From: Maribacter dokdonensis DSW-8
GTDB taxonomy: Bacteria > Bacteroidota > Bacteroidia > Flavobacteriales > Flavobacteriaceae
Direction of reading: 5' to 3'
NCBI RefSeq assembly: GCF_001447995.1
Contig: NZ_LDPE01000001.1
Location: forward strand, 806,001 to 870,000
DNA length: 64,000 nt
Position numbers and translations under genes: made by a program. The notes below the pieces were generated by a model. That model was given only the letters and a program-made list of their open reading frames with translations, was not told where the DNA came from and did no database searches. This document shows positions 39,013-47,581 of this stretch, one piece after another. The number at the start of each line of letters is the position of its first letter. Within the stretch, counting starts at the first letter, position 1.

Positions 39013-40929
39013 ATGCAATTTAAATATCCAGAACTTCTTTGGGGTCTTTTACTACTACTCATTCCTATATTAATTCACCTTTTTCAATTACGCAGATTTA
39101 AGATAACACCCTTTACAAATGTAAAGTTCTTAAAACAAGTTGTCTCTGAATCTAGAAAAAGCAGCACTCTAAAAAAATGGTTGTTGCTTATAACCAGAAT
39201 GATGATTATTGCTGTCTTGGTATTGGCTTTTGCTCAACCATTCTTTGCAAACGATACGGCATTACAAGAAAAAGAAACCGTGTTCTACTTGGATGATTCT
39301 TTTAGTATGAACGCCCAAATTGAAAACGGAAATCTTTTTCAAAATACCATTCAAGATTTCATTAAATATGTACCAACGGACACACGCTTTACCTTGTTTA
39401 CTAACAAAGAGGTGTTCAAAGATGTAGAGATAAGTGAAATGCAGAATGAGCTATTGAATATTAATGTTTCTTCAGAACAATTAAAAATCGATGAAATCAT
39501 ATTAAGGGGAAATACCTTTTTTAGTAAGAACACCGGAACTCAAAAAAACCTAGTTCTTATATCTGATTTTCAACAAAGATTAGGTACCATCTCTAAGACC
39601 GACTCTATTGATAATCTTCATATTAAATATATAAAACCATATAGTAGCTTCATAGCAAATACCTCTTTAGATTCTATTTTCATAAGTATCAGAACCAATG
39701 AGAACATTGAGCTAACAGCCTATTTATCAACAAATACAGAAGAAGAATCAATACCAGTGTCATTATTTGACAATGACAAACTTGTTGCTAAAACAGCAGC
39801 AAAGTTCAATGACTCTAAAAAGACCGAAGTTAGTTTTACTTTGAATGCGAAAGAGGCTATTCTAGGTAAGATCACCATTTCAGATAATGGATTATCCTAT
39901 GATAATGAATTTTACTTTAATATTGATAAAAACCCAAAGATCAAAGTACTGGCTATTGGCAATTCTCCTTCAGGGTTCTTAGAACGTATTTATACAGATG
40001 ATGAGTTTGTATTTACCAATAGTACACTAGATCAATTAAATTACAGCAGTATTGAAAACCAAGATTTAGTAGTTCTAAATGAAATAGAGAACCTACCTAG
40101 CTCACTTGTAACAGCATTGAGAACCTTAACTAAAAACGGTGGTAGCTTTACACTTATACCCGCTGTAAAAGTCAACAACAATTCATACAACGACCTATCA
40201 TCGGCACATTATGCCACACAATACGGCAATTCATCAGCCCAGGAATTATCCATATCGGAAATAAAAACGGGACATCCCTTATTTCAAAACGTCTTTGATA
40301 AAAAGGTGTCCAATTTTCAATATCCAAAAGTTAATGAACACTTTAAAATAAGTACCAAAGGTCCTGTTGCCATAGCGCTTCAAAACAAAGACCCTTATTT
40401 GGTAGGAGATTCTAATGCTTATTTCTTCTCTGCAGCATTAAATGCCAACAACTCAAACTTCATAAATTCCCCGTTAATAGTTCCGTCTTTTTACAATATG
40501 GGAGTAAACAGTTTAAAAATTCCACCGTTGTATGCCAATCTTGGTACTGATATTTCTGTAGAAATACCACTAAACTTGCAACAAGACGATATTATTAAAA
40601 TTAGTAGTTCCGTAAATGAGTTTATTCCTCAACAACGTATACTACCTAATAAAGTACAGATCAATTTTGCCAAAAATCCAAAAAATGCCGGTATTTATAA
40701 AGTTGTTCATAAAGATAGTATTCTTAGACATATCAGTTTTAATGAAAATAGAAAAGAAAGTGAGTTGTTGTATTCACCATTACCGGAAAACAACAGCAGT
40801 ACATCCATTTCCAATTTCTTTTTAGAAAGTCAAAAAAACAATGCCATAAACGAGTTTTGGAAATGGTTTGCTATTTTAGCATTGGTATTTGTTATAATAG
40901 AAACCTTACTTCAAAGATTTTTAAAATAA
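39013..40929 (+). CDS. BatA-domain membrane protein with vWA-like region
   Basis: This 638-aa protein begins with the BatA N-terminal double membrane domain: MQFKYPELLWGLLLLLIPIL as the first segment, LRRFKITPFTNVKFLK, then the second segment near residues 58-76. A vWA-like periplasmic or luminal domain follows with a degenerate MIDAS (VFYLDDSFSMN, DxSxS-like), then beta-rich modules, and a final membrane helix near 615-635 (FAILALVFVIIETLL). The family is a conserved Bacteroidota protein whose gene usually precedes a dihydroorotase-like gene, as here. A role in envelope stress tolerance is known for Bat proteins generally, not shown for this one. Confidence 0.85.
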   Translation: MQFKYPELLWGLLLLLIPILIHLFQLRRFKITPFTNVKFLKQVVSESRKSSTLKKWLLLITRMMIIAVLVLAFAQPFFANDTALQEKETVFYLDDSFSMNAQIENGNLFQNTIQDFIKYVPTDTRFTLFTNKEVFKDVEISEMQNELLNINVSSEQLKIDEIILRGNTFFSKNTGTQKNLVLISDFQQRLGTISKTDSIDNLHIKYIKPYSSFIANTSLDSIFISIRTNENIELTAYLSTNTEEESIPVSLFDNDKLVAKTAAKFNDSKKTEVSFTLNAKEAILGKITISDNGLSYDNEFYFNIDKNPKIKVLAIGNSPSGFLERIYTDDEFVFTNSTLDQLNYSSIENQDLVVLNEIENLPSSLVTALRTLTKNGGSFTLIPAVKVNNNSYNDLSSAHYATQYGNSSAQELSISEIKTGHPLFQNVFDKKVSNFQYPKVNEHFKISTKGPVAIALQNKDPYLVGDSNAYFFSAALNANNSNFINSPLIVPSFYNMGVNSLKIPPLYANLGTDISVEIPLNLQQDDIIKISSSVNEFIPQQRILPNKVQINFAKNPKNAGIYKVVHKDSILRHISFNENRKESELLYSPLPENNSSTSISNFFLESQKNNAINEFWKWFAILALVFVIIETLLQRFLK

Positions 40930-40955
40930 GCTAATAACGAACCCTCTGTAGCCCT

Positions 40956-42215
40956 ATGAACATACTTTTAAAATCAGTAACGATAGTAAATGGGAGTACA
41001 AATCATCTTCATTTAAAAAAACGCGATATCCTGATTAAAAATGGTATAATAGACGCCATTGAAAGCAAGATAGAGCCTAGTGGCAAAACAAAGGTTATTG
41101 ATATAAAGAACCTACATGTTTCCATCGGCTGGTTTGATAGTGGTGTAAATTTTGGCGAGCCAGGTTACGAGGAAAGGGAGACCATAGAAAACGGATTATT
41201 GACAGCTGCAAAAAGTGGATTTACAGATGTAGTTTTAAATACCAGCAGCCATCCGACTCCAGATTCGGCATCGGATATCGTATATCTTAAAAATGCGTCC
41301 AAAAATCAGCTAACCAATCTATATCCGCTAGGGAATCTAACCGTAAAAGGAGAAGGAGAAGTTCTTGCCGAAATTTATGACATGAAAAATGCCGGGGCGC
41401 TTGGCTTTTATGATTACAAAGCACCAATGGGCAATGCCAACCTTTTAAAGATAGCCCTGCAATATGCTCAAAATTTTGAAGGTATGGTATTCTCTTTTCC
41501 TTTGGATAAAAGCATCTCTGGAAAAGGAATTGTCAATGAAGGCATTACCAGCACCAAATTAGGCTTAAAAGGCATACCTACATTAGCCGAAGAATTACAA
41601 ATTGCAAGAGATCTTTTTGTTCTTGAATATACTGGAGGCAAATTGTTTATTCCAACTGTATCCTCTGCAAACTCTGTAAAATTAATTGCCGACGCAAAAA
41701 AGAAAGGGCTTCAAGTGTTCTGCAGTGTTGCTGTGCATAATCTAACGATTACAGACAGTGAACTTGAAAATTTTGACACACAGTTTAAGGTCATGCCACC
41801 TCTACGCACTTCTGCTGACATTAAAGCATTACAAAAAGCAGTTAAAAACGGAACTATTGATTTGGTAACAACAGACCATACACCCCTGAACATTGAACTT
41901 AAACATGTAGAATTTGACAATGCCGATTTTGGAACCATTGGTTTAGAAAGTGCATTTGGTACGCTCAATGATATATTTGGTGTAGAAGAAACCATAGCAA
42001 TACTTACCAAAGGGCGTTCTATATTTGGGTTGGATGAACCTGAAATTGAAACCGGTAAAGCTGCCAATTTAACCTTATTCACAACCGAAGATACTTTTGA
42101 ATTCTCTGATGAGCATATTTACAGCTCTAGTAAAAATGCTATAGCTTTAGGTAAGACCTTGAAAGGAAAAGTCATTGGAAGCATTTCTAATAATCAAATC
42201 ATTTTAAATAAGTAA
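40956..42215 (+). CDS. Dihydroorotase homologue lacking metal-binding histidines
   Basis: This 419-aa protein is an amidohydrolase of the PyrC type by length and by the conserved segments D61SGVNFGEPG70, TTDHTPLNIE and NADFGTIGLESAFGTL. In active dihydroorotases the first motif is DxHxH followed by REPG. Here both histidines are replaced (Gly63 and Asn65), and the histidine that normally follows TDHAP is also changed (TDHTPLN). It should therefore be inactive as a dihydroorotase, like the non-catalytic PyrC' proteins that stabilise aspartate carbamoyltransferase. The gene lies 26 bp after the BatA gene and overlaps the next start. Automated annotation as an active dihydroorotase would likely be wrong. 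Confidence 0.85.
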   Translation: MNILLKSVTIVNGSTNHLHLKKRDILIKNGIIDAIESKIEPSGKTKVIDIKNLHVSIGWFDSGVNFGEPGYEERETIENGLLTAAKSGFTDVVLNTSSHPTPDSASDIVYLKNASKNQLTNLYPLGNLTVKGEGEVLAEIYDMKNAGALGFYDYKAPMGNANLLKIALQYAQNFEGMVFSFPLDKSISGKGIVNEGITSTKLGLKGIPTLAEELQIARDLFVLEYTGGKLFIPTVSSANSVKLIADAKKKGLQVFCSVAVHNLTITDSELENFDTQFKVMPPLRTSADIKALQKAVKNGTIDLVTTDHTPLNIELKHVEFDNADFGTIGLESAFGTLNDIFGVEETIAILTKGRSIFGLDEPEIETGKAANLTLFTTEDTFEFSDEHIYSSSKNAIALGKTLKGKVIGSISNNQIILNK

Positions 42216-42544
42216 TGGAGAAATCTACCGATGTACCTGGAAAAAATATAGCAGTAATAGCATACTTAACCATAATTGGAGCAATAATCGCTTTATTTAT
42301 GAACAATGAACCAAAACATACGTTTGCCAGAGTACATACACGCCAAGCTTTTGGGCTACACTTAATGTTCCACGGATTTGCTATTTTCTCAAGCGTTTGG
42401 TTTAACCAATATGCATTATATGGTTTATACCTTTGTTACATTGTGTTATGGGTATACGGCTTTATTGGCGCCCTTAGCAACAAAGAACAAATTGTGCCTA
42501 TTGTAGGTCCTTATTTTCAAAAGTGGTTCACCTTTATCCAATAA
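42215..42544 (+). CDS. DUF4870 / Tic20-like small membrane protein
   Basis: This 109-aa protein has three to four hydrophobic segments (AVIAYLTIIGAIIALFM, MFHGFAIFSSVWF, YGLYLCYIVLWVYGFIGAL). The DUF4870 feature FARVHTRQAFGLHL lies between the first two. It overlaps the dihydroorotase-like stop by 1 bp, so it is coupled to it. The function of the family is unknown. Confidence 0.85.
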   Translation: MEKSTDVPGKNIAVIAYLTIIGAIIALFMNNEPKHTFARVHTRQAFGLHLMFHGFAIFSSVWFNQYALYGLYLCYIVLWVYGFIGALSNKEQIVPIVGPYFQKWFTFIQ

Positions 42545-42548
42545 TAAA

Positions 42549-43208
42549 ATGACAACAGCTCCCCTATCCTTAGAACATATTATAAAACCTTCTTCATTGA
42601 CCGACAAAAAACCACCGGTACTATTTATGCTGCATGGCTATGGTAGTAATGAAGATGACCTTTTTTCATTTGCCTCGGAACTGCCACAGGAATTATGTAT
42701 TATCTCGGTACGTGCCCCATATATTTTACAACCTTATGGATATGCATGGTATGCCATAAATTTTGATAACGAAAAAGGAAAATGGAGCGATGATGACCAA
42801 GCCATAGCATCTCGTGACAAAATAAAAAATTTCATTGACGAAGCTTGCTCCACTTATGGCTTGGATGAAAAAAATGTAAACTTACTAGGCTTTAGTCAAG
42901 GCACCATTCTAAGTTATGCCGTTGCCCTATCATACCCTGAAAAAGTAAAGAATATTATTGCTCTTAGTGGGTACATTAATGAAAATATATTGGTTGAAAC
43001 TTATAAAGAAAACAATTTCGACCATTTAAATTTCTATTCTTCACATGGTGATATGGATCAGGTAATCCCTATTGATTGGGCTAGAAAAGCACCGGTAATA
43101 TTGGAAAAACTGAACATAAAACATGTTTTTGAAGAATTCCCTGCCGGGCATGGCGTAGCTCCACAGAACTTCTATTCTTTAAAAAAATGGATTTCAACTA
43201 AGATTTAA
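42549..43208 (+). CDS. Alpha/beta hydrolase, carboxylesterase/phospholipase type
   Basis: This 219-aa protein has an esterase fold: the oxyanion segment MLHGYGSNEDDLFSFASELP, the nucleophile elbow GFSQGT (Ser in GxSxG), the acid in HGDMDQVIP, and the histidine in PAGHGV. These agree with the phospholipase/carboxylesterase family (YpfH/PF02230). It hydrolyses short acyl esters; the natural substrate is unknown. It follows the DUF4870 gene by 4 bp and overlaps the convergent 164-aa gene by 4 bp. Confidence 0.9.
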   Translation: MTTAPLSLEHIIKPSSLTDKKPPVLFMLHGYGSNEDDLFSFASELPQELCIISVRAPYILQPYGYAWYAINFDNEKGKWSDDDQAIASRDKIKNFIDEACSTYGLDEKNVNLLGFSQGTILSYAVALSYPEKVKNIIALSGYINENILVETYKENNFDHLNFYSSHGDMDQVIPIDWARKAPVILEKLNIKHVFEEFPAGHGVAPQNFYSLKKWISTKI

Positions 43209-43699
43209 TTACTACGGGTATAAAGCAAGTGATCAACTAGTGTAAAGTCTACACCAAGATCATCTTTTAACTCATATCTAATTAAAAGTTCTCCCCAGTA
43301 TTTTCCATCGGAAAAATCGGTTAAAATCCATTTATGGTTAAGAACTTTTATTTTATTGATCTTAAAATCGTTCTGCATACCTTCATACGGAACTAATGGA
43401 TTATCACCTTTTTGCGCATTGGTTTCCAATAGTTTATCAGCAATATAACCTGCAGGGTTTTCTAAATCCAAGTGATCAAAATAAGCCAAGGCATCATCAT
43501 TGTTTTCCAATGAAAAATACTGCATATCCAAAACCTTTAAAGATGATGTTTGTACTGAATCTTTTAAAACTTCAACTTGTTTTTCCAACTTAGAGATTTT
43601 CTCAGACCCTGCTTTCACTATGTTATTACTACTGACAAATAAGTACAGACATATTAGTGATACAAATAAAAACAGGTAAAGAAATATTTTATTCTTCAT
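43205..43699 (-). CDS. Hypothetical membrane-anchored protein
   Basis: This 164-aa protein has an N-terminal membrane segment (residues about 5-22, FLYLFLFVSLICLYLFV), a coiled-coil stretch (KISKLEKQVEVLKDSVQ), and a C-terminal beta-rich domain with WILTDFSDGKYWGELLIRY. Flavobacterial relatives are conserved hypotheticals. The start lies 2 bp after the MBL hydrolase stop on the same strand, so the two are a short operon. No enzymatic motif is visible. Confidence 0.75.
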   Translation of the reverse strand: MKNKIFLYLFLFVSLICLYLFVSSNNIVKAGSEKISKLEKQVEVLKDSVQTSSLKVLDMQYFSLENNDDALAYFDHLDLENPAGYIADKLLETNAQKGDNPLVPYEGMQNDFKINKIKVLNHKWILTDFSDGKYWGELLIRYELKDDLGVDFTLVDHLLYTRSN

Positions 43700-43701
43700 A
43701 A

Positions 43702-44478
43702 TTAAATGGTGATTGTTAAATTATCGTAAGCCAAATGTACGTTACTCGGTAATGATTTTTCTATTTCATCATGAAAACCAAGTAAGTGGCTTATGTGTGT
43801 TAAATATGCTTTTTCCGGTTGAATCAAATCAATAAAGGCAAGTGCTTCTTCTAGGTTAAAATGAGAAATATGCGGTTCAATACGTAGTGCGTTTACCACC
43901 ACCACCTTAGAACCTTTAATCTTTTCCAATTCTTCTGGGGCTATGGTCTTAACATCGGTCAAATAGGTAAAGTCGCCCACTCTATAGCCAAATACCTGCA
44001 CCTTGTTATGCATAACATTAATAGGAGTTACTAATGTATCCCCAATTGAGAATGGCTCATTATTTTTAACCAAATTAATATCTACCGTTGGCGCACCAGG
44101 ATATTTGTTTTTCTCTTCAAAAATATAATCAAAACGCTTTTTTAATGAGGTCACTACCCTGCTATGAGCAAACAAAGGAATATTACCTTGCCTAAAGAAA
44201 TATGGGCGAATATCATCTAAACCAGCCGTATGATCAGAGTGCTCATGGGTGTACAAAATACCATCTAGACGATTAACATGCTGCCTTAGCATTTGTTGTC
44301 TAAAATCTGGACCGCAATCAATTACATAGTTAAACTCTTTCCACGAAAGTAAGACAGAAACCCTTAGTCTTTTATCCTTCTCATTACTACTTAAACAAAC
44401 AGGATGTGTACTACCAATAATTGGAATACCCTGAGAAGTCCCCGTTCCTAAAAAAGTAACACTTAATTTATTGGTCAT
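43702..44478 (-). CDS. MBL-fold metal-dependent hydrolase (PhnP-like)
   Basis: This 258-aa protein has the metallo-beta-lactamase motif THEHSDHTAGLDD (HxHxDH), preceded by FLGTGTSQGIPIIG and followed by NALRIEPHISHFNLEEAL (further histidine ligand). Relatives include PhnP-type phosphodiesterases. It likely hydrolyses a phosphodiester with two metal ions; the substrate is unknown. It is first in a two-gene minus-strand operon and divergent from the 44650 gene. Confidence 0.88.
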   Translation of the reverse strand: MTNKLSVTFLGTGTSQGIPIIGSTHPVCLSSNEKDKRLRVSVLLSWKEFNYVIDCGPDFRQQMLRQHVNRLDGILYTHEHSDHTAGLDDIRPYFFRQGNIPLFAHSRVVTSLKKRFDYIFEEKNKYPGAPTVDINLVKNNEPFSIGDTLVTPINVMHNKVQVFGYRVGDFTYLTDVKTIAPEELEKIKGSKVVVVNALRIEPHISHFNLEEALAFIDLIQPEKAYLTHISHLLGFHDEIEKSLPSNVHLAYDNLTITI

Positions 44479-44599
44479 GTGCTACAAATTTAATTCCTTT
44501 TTAATAAAATTAATGATGGAAATTAAAGAGATTAACATAATTGAGAGGCAATAAAAACAATTACCAAAACTTCTTCCATTTTTTTGGAGCTATTGCCCT

Positions 44600-44626
44600 T
44601 TGTAACAACCATTCTTTATAACTTTG
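44600..44626 (+). promoter_or_regulatory. Bacteroidota promoter for the 44650 gene
   Basis: A TTG at 44600-44602 and TAACTTTG at 44619-44626, 16 bp apart, approximate the TTG/TAnnTTTG promoter, 23 bp before the ATG at 44650. The divergent MBL gene starts at 44478, so this intergenic stretch serves both directions. Confidence 0.55.
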
Positions 44627-44649
44627 TTAAAAGTTAAACAGCTAACAAA

Positions 44650-46104
44650 ATGGCATCGGTATTAAAAAGAGATAGTGTCTTTGAAAATATTCCTTCTATA
44701 AAGGCAAAAACCTTAAGAATAAATTTAAATCCGGATATCTACGGAACTTTTGCAGAAATTGGCGCCGGGCAAGAAACCGCCCGTCATTTCTTTAGATCCG
44801 GTGGTGCATCTGGTACCATTGCAAAGGCAATGAGTGCCTATGACAAAGATTTTAGTGATGCTATTTACGGTGTAGAATCTGACGGACGCTATGTAACCCA
44901 AGCGAGGTTAAAGACCATGCTAGATTACGAAATGCAGTTAATGGAAGAGCGAATTAGTAGGGAAAATCACCCTGACCGATTATTTTTCTCTTATGCGAAT
45001 ACAGTAGCGACCATTGATTTTTCTAAGCGATATAAAGGTCATGGCTGGGTTGGGATCAGGTACCAATTAGACCCTAAGCAAAAAGAATTTGACGAAATTA
45101 TATTACATATTCGTTTTAAGCAGAACGAAGCAAGACTACAACAAGAAACCCTAGGAATTCTTGGTGTAAACTTAATATATGGTGCTTTTTACAAGTATCA
45201 TAAACCAAAGAAAATGTTGAAATATTTATATGACCATATAGATAAGGATACATTGGAAATAGACATGATCAATTTCTCCGGTCCAAATTTCAAAGAAGTG
45301 GATAACCGTTTAATGAGTTTACAACTTATTAAAAATGACATGACAGATGCTGTAATGTTCGGTCCTGACGGTAACAACCTTTTACCTGCGGCCGTACTTT
45401 ACAAAAAGAACATATTGGCTTTACGTGGTAGTTTTAGACCCGTAACCAAGGTTAATTTAGATATGTTCGAGAAGTCTTATGATATTTTTATACGAGATAA
45501 AGGTGTAGACCAAAATAACACTATTGTCATTTTTGAAATAACACTTTCCAACTTAAAAGCTTCTGGTGAAATTGATGAACAAGATTTCATGGACAGGGCA
45601 GAATTACTGTGTTCACTTGGTCATTCGGTAATGATTTCCAAATTCCAGGAGTATTATAAATTGGTAGAATACTTTAACAATTATACCAAAAACAGAATTG
45701 GTCTTACAATGGGTGTAAATAACCTTGTAGACATATTCGATGAAAAGTACTATCGTCACTTAAGTGGTGGCATACTTGAGGCTTTTGGTAAACTATTCTT
45801 TAAAGATTTACAGGTATACCTTTATCCAATGAAAAACCCAGATACCGGGCAGATCATGACAAGCAACAACGTTAAGGTTCACCCTCGTATGAAAGAATTG
45901 TACAAATTCTTTAAATACAATGGTAAGGTTATGGATATCATTGATTACGAACCAGACGTTATGCATATTTTCTCTAGAGATGTGCTTAAAAAGTTGATGA
46001 ACAATGAAGATGGCTGGGAAGAAATGTTACCAGAAGGTATTGCCGAAATTATAAAACAAAAACAATTATTTACTAGAAAAACCGAAGATCAAGAAGCTGA
46101 ATAA
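44650..46104 (+). CDS. Conserved protein of unknown function
   Basis: This 484-aa protein has no signal peptide, beta-barrel signature or known catalytic motif, but clearly belongs to a conserved family. The start contains KTLRINLNPDIYGTFAEIGA, GQETARHFFRSGGASGTIAK and the YGVESDGRYV segment, and the middle has VATIDFSKRYKGHGWVGIRY. I recall relatives labelled TonB-dependent receptor or nicotinate-nucleotide adenylyltransferase, neither of which fits the sequence. It is cytosolic by appearance, transcribed alone, and ends in a good terminator. Confidence 0.8.
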   Translation: MASVLKRDSVFENIPSIKAKTLRINLNPDIYGTFAEIGAGQETARHFFRSGGASGTIAKAMSAYDKDFSDAIYGVESDGRYVTQARLKTMLDYEMQLMEERISRENHPDRLFFSYANTVATIDFSKRYKGHGWVGIRYQLDPKQKEFDEIILHIRFKQNEARLQQETLGILGVNLIYGAFYKYHKPKKMLKYLYDHIDKDTLEIDMINFSGPNFKEVDNRLMSLQLIKNDMTDAVMFGPDGNNLLPAAVLYKKNILALRGSFRPVTKVNLDMFEKSYDIFIRDKGVDQNNTIVIFEITLSNLKASGEIDEQDFMDRAELLCSLGHSVMISKFQEYYKLVEYFNNYTKNRIGLTMGVNNLVDIFDEKYYRHLSGGILEAFGKLFFKDLQVYLYPMKNPDTGQIMTSNNVKVHPRMKELYKFFKYNGKVMDIIDYEPDVMHIFSRDVLKKLMNNEDGWEEMLPEGIAEIIKQKQLFTRKTEDQEAE

Positions 46105-46131
46105 GTTTTCTACCTTCGATTCCAAAAAATA

Positions 46132-46159
46132 AAAAATGCCCACAATAGTGGGCATTTTT
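46132..46159 (+). terminator. Intrinsic terminator
   Basis: A perfect 12-bp stem (aaaaatgcccac/gtgggcattttt) with an aata loop ends in a T-run. It lies between the convergent 44650 gene and the peroxiredoxin gene and probably serves both. Confidence 0.85.
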
Positions 46160-46181
46160 AGTATTTTAAAAGTCTACAAAA

Positions 46182-46634
46182 TTAATCTAATAACTGAGCT
46201 GCGTGGTCCTTGGTCTTTACCTTATCTATTACTTTAGTGACTATCCCCTCTTCATCAATTATAAAGGTTTTTCTATGAATACCATCATATTCGCGACCCA
46301 TAAATTTCTTTAAACCCCACACGCCAAAAGCATTGATTACCGTATGGTCCTCATCTGCCAATAACGGAAAAGGAAATTCATATTTGTTTCTAAAATTTGT
46401 TTGTCTTTTTTCAGAATCGGCACTTACTCCTAAAAGTTCATAACCTTGTGATTGTAATTCCGCATAATTATCGCGTAAATTGCAAGCCTCTGCGGTACAA
46501 CCAGGTGTACTTGCTTTTGGATAGAAAAATACTATTAGTTTTTTTCCTTTATAATCTGATAAATTAACAGTATTGCCATCTTGATCTTTAGCAGAAAATG
46601 ATGGTACTTTATCACCAACTTTTAACGTATTCAT
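46182..46634 (-). CDS. bcp: Thiol peroxidase, BCP/PrxQ-type peroxiredoxin
   Basis: This 150-aa peroxiredoxin has the motif FYPKASTPGCTAEACNLRD. The peroxidatic cysteine is followed five residues later by the resolving cysteine, as in BCP/PrxQ. It reduces hydroperoxides with thioredoxin. The start context is ordinary, and it is divergent from the endonuclease III gene (56 bp between the starts). Confidence 0.93.
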   Translation of the reverse strand: MNTLKVGDKVPSFSAKDQDGNTVNLSDYKGKKLIVFFYPKASTPGCTAEACNLRDNYAELQSQGYELLGVSADSEKRQTNFRNKYEFPFPLLADEDHTVINAFGVWGLKKFMGREYDGIHRKTFIIDEEGIVTKVIDKVKTKDHAAQLLD

Positions 46635-46689
46635 CTATGATATTTTTTAAATTTGTGTTTAAATATTCTCAATCAAAATTAAACATTTA

Positions 46690-47352
46690 ATGACGAAAGC
46701 CGAAAAAATAGCTTTTACAATTGATACTTTACAAGAGTTATATCCAGAAATTCCTGTTCCCTTAGATCATAAAGATCCTTATACCTTATTAATTGCAGTA
46801 TTAATGTCTGCCCAAAGTACAGACGTTAGGGTAAATAAAATAACCCCCTTACTTTTTGCAAAAGCGGACAACCCTTATGACATGATTAAACTGAGCATAG
46901 ATGAAATTAGGGAAATTATTAAACCCGTTGGTTTATCGCCAATGAAAGCAAAAGGTATTTACGGATTATCAAAAATTTTAATAGAAAAACATAATGGTGA
47001 GGTTCCCCAAAATCTTGAAGATTTAGAAGAATTACCTGCTGTTGGCCATAAAACAGCGAGTGTAGTGATCTCACAAGCATTTGGAATTCCTGCTTTCCCG
47101 GTAGACACACATATTCACAGGCTACTATATAGGTGGGGGTTCACCAATGGTAAAAATGTAGTACAAACCGAAAAAGATGCCAAGAGGCTATTTCCAAAAG
47201 AAATTTGGAACGATCTTCACTTACAGATTATTTGGTATGGTAGAGAATATTCACCCGCTAGAGGCTGGGATCTTGAAAAAGACATAATCACCAAGACCAT
47301 TGGTAGAAAAACGGTTTTAAATGATTACTATAAAAATAAAAAAACCCGCTAA
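46690..47352 (+). CDS. nth: Endonuclease III without an Fe-S cluster
   Basis: This 220-aa DNA glycosylase/AP lyase has the helix-hairpin-helix LEELPAVGHKTASVV with the catalytic lysine, and the catalytic aspartate in FPVDTHIHRL. It removes oxidised pyrimidines in base excision repair. In most Nth proteins four cysteines near the C-terminus bind a 4Fe-4S cluster; here the corresponding end (LHLQIIWYGREYSPARGWDL) has none, and I count no cysteine in the whole protein. It keeps the HhH-GPD fold and the active site. It ends in a hairpin terminator shared with the convergent small gene. Confidence 0.93.
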   Translation: MTKAEKIAFTIDTLQELYPEIPVPLDHKDPYTLLIAVLMSAQSTDVRVNKITPLLFAKADNPYDMIKLSIDEIREIIKPVGLSPMKAKGIYGLSKILIEKHNGEVPQNLEDLEELPAVGHKTASVVISQAFGIPAFPVDTHIHRLLYRWGFTNGKNVVQTEKDAKRLFPKEIWNDLHLQIIWYGREYSPARGWDLEKDIITKTIGRKTVLNDYYKNKKTR

Positions 47353-47365
47353 CTGCGGGTTTTTT
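47341..47365. terminator. Terminator between nth and the 47-aa gene
   Basis: The hairpin aaaacccgc-taact-gcgggttttt starts within the last nth codons and lies just downstream of the convergent 47367-47510 gene. T-runs on both strands make it work bidirectionally. Confidence 0.82.
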
Positions 47366-47366
47366 A

Positions 47367-47510
47367 TTAATTCAAAAATGTTTCGAATTCTAAATCTTCG
47401 TATTCAAATTCAAAGAGCGCTTGTGAATAGCTCAACAAGAAATTGATTGTTTTAGGACATACTTTATTAAATCCTGTCTGTTCTTGGTAATCTGAGTAAA
47501 TTTTTTCCAT
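47367..47510 (-). CDS. 47-aa protein paired with ECF sigma factor (copy 1)
   Basis: Read on the minus strand, ATG at 47510 opens a 47-aa frame that begins MEKIYSDYQEQTGFNKVCPK, continues TINFLLSYSQALFEFEYEDL and ends EFETFLN. A second 47-aa protein (48563-48706) is clearly homologous: both begin MEK(I/L)Y, share the core TI.FLLSYS and end (L)(Q/E)FET.LN. A GGAAG ribosome-binding site lies 3 bases before the ATG. It follows the sigma gene 47582-48163 by 71 bp on the same strand. Its function is unknown; a small modulator of the sigma factor or a conserved flavobacterial microprotein are possible. Confidence 0.78.
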   Translation of the reverse strand: MEKIYSDYQEQTGFNKVCPKTINFLLSYSQALFEFEYEDLEFETFLN

Positions 47511-47581
47511 ACTTCCTACGTTGTTACAATAAAATAACGCAGCAAATTTGGAAATATTGTTTATTTAATTTTTACCCTCTA

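Noticed and set aside
44650..46104. TonB-dependent receptor
   Set aside because: There is no signal peptide, plug domain or beta-barrel pattern.
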